Positions 5,469 to 8,472 of a stretch of DNA of 8,472 bases are shown here, piece by piece. The DNA is from Micrococcaceae bacterium UBA4005 (GTDB lineage: Bacteria; Actinomycetota; Actinomycetes; Actinomycetales; Micrococcaceae). Location: contig DGBL01000231.1 in the NCBI GenBank assembly GCA_002384315.1, positions 1 through 8,472 on the forward strand. The letters run 5' to 3'. The notes under the pieces are model-generated. The model ran no database searches. It saw nothing but the letters and a program-made list of their open reading frames with translations, and was not told the DNA's origin. Numbering within the stretch: position 1 is the stretch's first letter; each line of letters opens with the position of its first letter. Both the position numbers and the translations under genes were made by a program.

Positions 5469-6191
5469 GTGAAAGCCCTGCGATCTCCGGCCGTGCGCGT
5501 CGGCTTGTCCGTCGCCGTCGCCACCGGACTGTACGGAATCTCTTTCGGTGCCCTCTCGGTCTCTTCCGGGCTCGATCTGTGGCAGACCATGGCCCTGAGC
5601 TTGTTGTTGTTCAGCGGCGGGTCGCAGTTCGCATTCATCGGCGTGGTTGCGGGCGGAGGCAGCGGACTGTCCGCGATGTCAGCCGCCGCGCTGCTCGGAG
5701 TCCGTAACGCTGTCTATGGGATGCAGCTCAATGCGCTGTTCAAACCGCAAGGATGGCGAAAAGTTGTTTCCGCTCACCTGACCATCGATGAATCGGTGGC
5801 GACTGCGACCGGACAAACTTCCGCAACTGAGCAACGCCGGGGTTTCTGGGCAGCCGGCGTTGGCGTATTCGTGCTGTGGAATATTTTCACCGCTGCCGGG
5901 GCGCTGCTCGGCGCGGCCGTGGGAGACCCTGCTCAGTGGGGCCTCGACGGAGCCGCCGCGGCCGCTTTCCTCGGTTTGCTTTGGCCACGGCTCAGGGCGA
6001 AGGAGCCGGTGGCTATCGCCGTCGCATGCGCGGCGGCCACGCTGGCCGCCGTACCGTTCGCGCCGCCGGGGATCCCGATCCTGGTCGCTGCCGTGGTCGC
6101 AGCGGCACTCGGGTGGAGCGGCTTCGGCCCATCGTCCGAGGGCCTTGAACCGGATGTTGACCCCTACCCGGCCACTGGCGGCGCACGATGA
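5469..6191 (+). CDS. azlC: AzlC family branched-chain amino acid export permease, large subunit
   Basis: A 240-residue polytopic membrane protein of the AzlC family. It is the large partner of a two-protein exporter for branched-chain amino acids, with azlD encoding the small partner. Recognisable family segments are GLYGISFGAL (20-29), FSGGSQFAFIG (48-58), LLGVRNAVYGMQLNAL (75-90) and LTIDESVATA (104-113). Further hydrophobic helices lie at about 127-149, 160-174, 181-196 and 200-217. The last 20 or so residues are hydrophilic and acidic (EGLEPDVDPYP), likely a cytoplasmic tail. The start is GTG without a Shine-Dalgarno site but six bases after TAACCT, suggesting leaderless translation. Its TGA overlaps the azlD ATG as ATGA, so translational coupling is expected. 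The natural substrate cannot be told from sequence. Confidence 0.88.
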   Translation: MKALRSPAVRVGLSVAVATGLYGISFGALSVSSGLDLWQTMALSLLLFSGGSQFAFIGVVAGGGSGLSAMSAAALLGVRNAVYGMQLNALFKPQGWRKVVSAHLTIDESVATATGQTSATEQRRGFWAAGVGVFVLWNIFTAAGALLGAAVGDPAQWGLDGAAAAAFLGLLWPRLRAKEPVAIAVACAAATLAAVPFAPPGIPILVAAVVAAALGWSGFGPSSEGLEPDVDPYPATGGAR

Positions 6192-6499
6192 GCCTGTGGG
6201 TGTGGATCCTGATGGCATGTGTAGTCTCATTTGCCACCAAGTTTGTGGGCTACCTGGTGCCCGAACGGCTGATGGACAACCCACGCATGCTCCGCGTGGC
6301 TGGAGCGTTGACGATTGGTCTGCTCGCGTCCCTGACGGCCGTCAATACGGTCGCCACGGGGACAACATTGGTCCTGGATGCGCGTATCGCGGCGCTGGTA
6401 GCCGCTGCGTTGGCGTTGGTGCTGCGGGCGCCGTTCCTAGTGGTGGTGGCCGCAGGTGCCGCCGCCGCCGCCGTCGTGCGTTGGATGGGGTTCCCCTGA
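6188..6499 (+). CDS. azlD: AzlD family branched-chain amino acid export permease, small subunit
   Basis: A 103-residue, highly hydrophobic protein with four predicted helices at about 4-22, 38-56, 63-80 and 82-98. It carries the AzlD features SFATKFVGYLVPERLMDNP near the N-terminus and an alanine/valine-rich C-terminal helix. It is the small partner of AzlC. The ATG lies inside the azlC stop (ATGA), the usual arrangement for this pair, so the two are translated together. The next gene begins 53 nt after the stop with its own promoter-like elements, so the exporter operon may end here, although no terminator is visible. Confidence 0.88.
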   Translation: MSLWVWILMACVVSFATKFVGYLVPERLMDNPRMLRVAGALTIGLLASLTAVNTVATGTTLVLDARIAALVAAALALVLRAPFLVVVAAGAAAAAVVRWMGFP

Positions 6500-6516
6500 C
6501 CAAAACAAGCGAAGGG

Positions 6517-6545
6517 CTGACGCCGGGGCGGCTTCGTGCCAGACT
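6517..6545 (+). promoter_or_regulatory. Promoter for a leaderless thiamine-binding-protein transcript
   Basis: CTGACG at 6517-6522 keeps the TGAC core of a -35 box. After a 17-bp spacer comes CAGACT at 6540-6545, one base from TAGACT. Six bases later is the ATG at 6552, with no Shine-Dalgarno site. The spacing of all three parts fits a housekeeping-sigma leaderless promoter. Confidence 0.5.
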
Positions 6546-6551
6546 GGGACC

Positions 6552-6893
6552 ATGCTCGTTGCCTTTTCAGTTGCACCCTCCGGTTCCGTCGGCTCCGACG
6601 ATGATAGTGCGGACGCTTCCATGCACGACGCCGTCGCCGCCGCCGTCGCGGTAGTCCGGGAGTCCGGGCTGCCGAACCACACTGACTCGATGTTCACCAC
6701 TATCGAGGGTGAATGGGATGAAGTGATGGCCGTGGTCAAACACGCCACTGAGGCGGTAAGTCGATACGGCAGCCGGGTCTCCCTGGTGCTGAAGGCTGAT
6801 ATCCGCCCCGGATTCAGCAGCGAGCTGACGGGCAAAGTCGAACGGCTGGAGAAGGCCATTGAAGAAATGGGCGGTTTCCAGGGCCATTCCTGA
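6552..6893 (+). CDS. MTH1187-family thiamine-binding protein
   Basis: A 113-residue protein of the MTH1187/YkoF-like thiamine-binding family (formerly DUF77), a small ferredoxin-like fold that binds thiamine-type ligands as an oligomer. The family pattern is clear: an initial strand MLVAFSVAPSG, a helix HDAVAAAVAVVRESGLP (25-41), then FTTIEGEWDEVMAVVKHA (48-65) and SRVSLVLKADIRPG (74-87), ending in a charged helix. The open frame extends upstream to 6456 inside azlD, but that part is low-complexity and unlike the family. The ATG at 6552 sits six bases after a -10-like box and is the better start. No thiamine transporter gene and no TPP riboswitch accompany it here, so its physiological partner is unknown. 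Confidence 0.85.
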   Translation: MLVAFSVAPSGSVGSDDDSADASMHDAVAAAVAVVRESGLPNHTDSMFTTIEGEWDEVMAVVKHATEAVSRYGSRVSLVLKADIRPGFSSELTGKVERLEKAIEEMGGFQGHS

Positions 6894-6894
6894 C

Positions 6895-6942
6895 ATGCGC
6901 AACGCCGTCCTTGCACTCGATTGTCTGGGGGGTCCGCGCTAA
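6895..6942 (+). CDS. Possible 15-codon leader peptide before the SAM-fold gene
   Basis: ATG at 6895, 2 nt after the stop of the thiamine-binding gene, opens a 15-codon frame, MRNAVLALDCLGGPR. Its TAA at 6940-6942 overlaps the ATG of the next gene as TAATG. Such an overlap allows termination-reinitiation coupling. The short frame has no good Shine-Dalgarno site of its own and could exist by chance. Confidence that it is translated is low. Confidence 0.25.
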   Translation: MRNAVLALDCLGGPR

Positions 6943-7787
6943 TGGCCCGGCCTTCCCGCCCAGCGCCCGAAGCGGGCGAGTTTTCCATAGACACCGGCAG
7001 TTGTGAGCTGGAGCCGGATCCCTACAATTCCAACGGATGGGTGCTTCGGATCAACGGGGTGCCCAGCTCGCATATCGACCTGCTAGACCCGCTTCGGCTG
7101 GACTTCGAGTACATGCGCTGGATCGCGTCCCTGGTGGGCTCGCGGTGGGAGAGCCAGGATAGCCTTCGTGTCCTGCACCTTGGAGGAGGCGCATGCTCGC
7201 TGGCACGCTACATTGCTGCCGCCTACCCCATGGCTAGGCAGGTTGTGGTCGAACTGGACGGGCGGCTTGCGGTATTGGTGCGTGAATGGTTCGATCTGCC
7301 GCGAGCGCCCTTGGTGCGCATCCGGGTCGGTGAAGCACGGGCAGTCACCCAGTGCCTGACTGAACGCACCCGAGATCTGGTGATCCGCGATGTGTTTGCA
7401 GGCAGCCACACGCCACCGGCGCTCACCACCGCGGAATTCACGCAGGAAGCGAAGAACGTTCTCGCGGCGGATGGCGTGTATGTGGTTAATTGCGGCGATA
7501 CTCCTGATCTCAGGACAGCGCGACGCGAAGCGGCTACTATCGCGGCTGCTTTTGCACATACGGTGATCATTGCCGACCCGACCATGCTCAAGGGGCGCCG
7601 GCATGGAAACATCATCATTGCCGGCAGTGACCAGCCAATCGGCCACAGCGCGGGGTTGGCGCGGGAACTGCTCGGCGGCGGAGTTCCGGCTCAGCTTTGG
7701 CAGGACGGCAAGGTTCGCGCGTTCGCGCGCGGAGCGGCAGTCCTGTTGGACGATCGCGCCGGGGCGGCGACAGGGGCCGAAGCCTAA
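6942..7787 (+). CDS. Spermidine-synthase-like SAM-fold protein
   Basis: A 281-residue protein with a Rossmann-type SAM-binding domain of the spermidine synthase family. It shows VLHLGGGACSLARY (77-90), the strand ending in acidic VVVELD (101-106), VRIRVGEAR (125-133) and DLVIRDVFAGS (145-155), where D150 matches the conserved catalytic-site Asp. LTTAEFTQEAKNVLAADGVYVVN (161-183) completes the fold. True spermidine synthases read GGGDG in the first motif, the Asp helping bind substrate; here it is GGGAC, and the usual GDA/GDG reads GEA. Aminopropyl transfer is therefore doubtful, and an unknown methyltransferase-like role is possible. There are no membrane helices, unlike the fused MFS types. 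I prefer the ATG at 6942, with a G6 run nine bases upstream; TTG at 6921 is the alternative. Confidence 0.82.
   Translation: MARPSRPAPEAGEFSIDTGSCELEPDPYNSNGWVLRINGVPSSHIDLLDPLRLDFEYMRWIASLVGSRWESQDSLRVLHLGGGACSLARYIAAAYPMARQVVVELDGRLAVLVREWFDLPRAPLVRIRVGEARAVTQCLTERTRDLVIRDVFAGSHTPPALTTAEFTQEAKNVLAADGVYVVNCGDTPDLRTARREAATIAAAFAHTVIIADPTMLKGRRHGNIIIAGSDQPIGHSAGLARELLGGGVPAQLWQDGKVRAFARGAAVLLDDRAGAATGAEA
7784..7787. other. Second stop-stop overlap of convergent genes (CTAA)
   Basis: The TAA of the SAM-fold gene (7785-7787) and the minus-strand TAG of the LysR-type gene (7784-7786) share CTAA. This repeats the arrangement at 1336-1339, and again no terminator fits between the genes. Confidence 0.9.
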
Positions 7788-8472
7788 GCCTGCGGTACTT
7801 CGCCGGCAGCGTCGGTGATGCCGAGTAGCTGATTTTCGCAGGAGCGGGTAGCCTGCTGCAGCGCGTGGACGACGGCGGCCACCGCTGGTTGCCGCAGCGA
7901 ATCCGGTCTGGCCACCAGCCAGTATGCGAGTTTCTCGGCAATGACGTCGGGTAGGAGGCGAATCAGGTCCGGGTGCCGGTCGGCCATGAAGCACGGGAGC
8001 AGTCCCAGGCCTGCGCCTGCCCGGGTCGCTTCAACATGGACGAACACGTTCGTTGAACTTACCGAGTCCCGCATGGTCGGCAGCAGCCGGCGCGGCGCAT
8101 CGAGGCTGTCGACCTGCAGCATCGAATCGATGAAGTACACGAGCGGGTGCTCCAGTACCTCTTCCAAGGAGTGCGGGATTCCATGGTCCCGTAGATAGGT
8201 GTGTGATCCGTACAGGCCCAGCACATAGGTTCCCAGCCGCAGCGTCTGCGCCCGATGGACCTCAGGTTTTCCCACCACCACTTCCAGGTCCACGCCGCTG
8301 CGCGTCTGGGATGCCCGGCGGGTGGCCGCAATAATCTCCATGCTCAGCTCGGGATGATCCTCGCGCAACCGGGCGAAAGCTGGGGCTGCTAGGTAGGCGC
8401 TGAAGCCGTCCGTCGCGCTGATGCGCACGACGCCGGAGAGGCGGCCGCCGTCGTCGTCCAGTTGTTCCAGCG
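7784..8472 (-). CDS. LysR-type transcriptional regulator, effector domain (cut by the window edge)
   Basis: The reading frame stays open to the right edge, so the gene is incomplete. About 229 C-terminal residues are visible; the N-terminal helix-turn-helix lies outside the window. The visible part begins LEQLDDDGGRLSGVVRIS, which corresponds to the linker after the DNA-binding domain. The effector-binding domain follows (SATDGFSAYLAAPAFARLRE, DHPELSMEI). GAGLGLLPCFMADRHPDL near the C-terminus is the typical second-lobe motif of LysR substrate domains. A GTG at 8428 is not the true start, because it would remove the linker and the DNA-binding part. The effector is not predictable. The regulator points towards the SAM-fold gene but is convergent with it, so its target promoter is more likely its own, to the right. 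Confidence 0.85.
   Translation of the reverse strand, partial: LEQLDDDGGRLSGVVRISATDGFSAYLAAPAFARLREDHPELSMEIIAATRRASQTRSGVDLEVVVGKPEVHRAQTLRLGTYVLGLYGSHTYLRDHGIPHSLEEVLEHPLVYFIDSMLQVDSLDAPRRLLPTMRDSVSSTNVFVHVEATRAGAGLGLLPCFMADRHPDLIRLLPDVIAEKLAYWLVARPDSLRQPAVAAVVHALQQATRSCENQLLGITDAAGEVPQA

Noticed and set aside
6456..6551. Upstream extension of the thiamine-binding protein
   Set aside because: The extra residues are low-complexity, overlap azlD and are absent from the family. A -10-like box lies 6 nt before ATG 6552.
6500..6551. TPP riboswitch before the thiamine-binding gene
   Set aside because: The space is too short and none of the conserved TPP-box sequences (such as CTGAGA) are present.
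5788..6654. 288-codon + strand frame crossing azlC, azlD and the thiamine-binding gene
   Set aside because: Arg/Pro-rich translation without domain structure, overlapping three well-supported genes.
7083..7994. 303-codon minus-strand frame opposite the SAM-fold gene
   Set aside because: No recognisable domain; it conflicts with both the SAM-fold protein and the LysR-type gene.
1..8472. Defence system, prophage, transposon or CRISPR array
   Set aside because: No nuclease, integrase, transposase, helicase or regularly spaced repeats are visible. All genes fit ordinary chromosomal families.

Overview
The window looks like a stretch of chromosome from a high-GC actinobacterium, most likely of the Micrococcaceae (Arthrobacter-like). 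This rests on the GC-rich codon use, frequent GTG starts, TANNNT-type -10 boxes placed 6-7 nt before start codons (leaderless transcripts), and proteins that read as typical actinobacterial versions of their families. The genus is an inference. I see no mobile element, tRNA, rRNA or CRISPR array, and nothing in base or codon composition that suggests a recent island.

Layout, left to right. (1) 45-311 (+): a small GlsB/YeaQ/YmgE-type membrane protein with a strong ribosome binding site. It is followed by a 221-nt spacer holding a 12-bp direct repeat and two tandem stem-loops, the second probably a terminator. (2) 533-1339 (+): a conserved hypothetical protein that distantly recalls EcsC. It ends in a 4-nt stop-stop overlap with (3) 1336-2598 (-), a DUF445 membrane protein. 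(4) A 135-nt divergent spacer separates DUF445 from a rightward cluster. It carries a TAGACT -10 box for DUF445 and a perfect 8-1-8 palindrome before the next gene. (5) 2734-3603 (+): glycerophosphodiester phosphodiesterase. (6) 3621-5435 (+): GH15 family glycosidase (trehalase/glucoamylase type), 17 nt after (5). (7,8) 5469-6191 and 6188-6499 (+): the AzlC/AzlD branched-chain amino acid exporter pair, joined by ATGA. (9) 6552-6893 (+): MTH1187-type thiamine-binding protein with its own promoter-like signal. (10) 6942-7787 (+): spermidine-synthase-like SAM-fold protein. It is possibly preceded by a 15-codon micro-ORF that abuts it through TAATG. (11) 7784-8472 (-): a LysR-type regulator cut by the right edge, again overlapping its convergent neighbour by the same CTAA stop-stop arrangement.

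How the genes might work together. Only AzlC with AzlD is a firm functional unit. Phosphodiesterase and GH15 are probably co-transcribed. The other neighbours look like household and stress genes packed closely rather than one pathway. I found no convincing new multi-gene system. The most worthwhile leads are the non-coding signals: two related 17-bp palindromes about 500 bp apart, the repeat/hairpin spacer at 348-456, the leaderless start signals and the twin CTAA junctions. Two proteins also deserve attention: the EcsC-like one, and the spermidine-synthase-like one that lacks a substrate-site aspartate.
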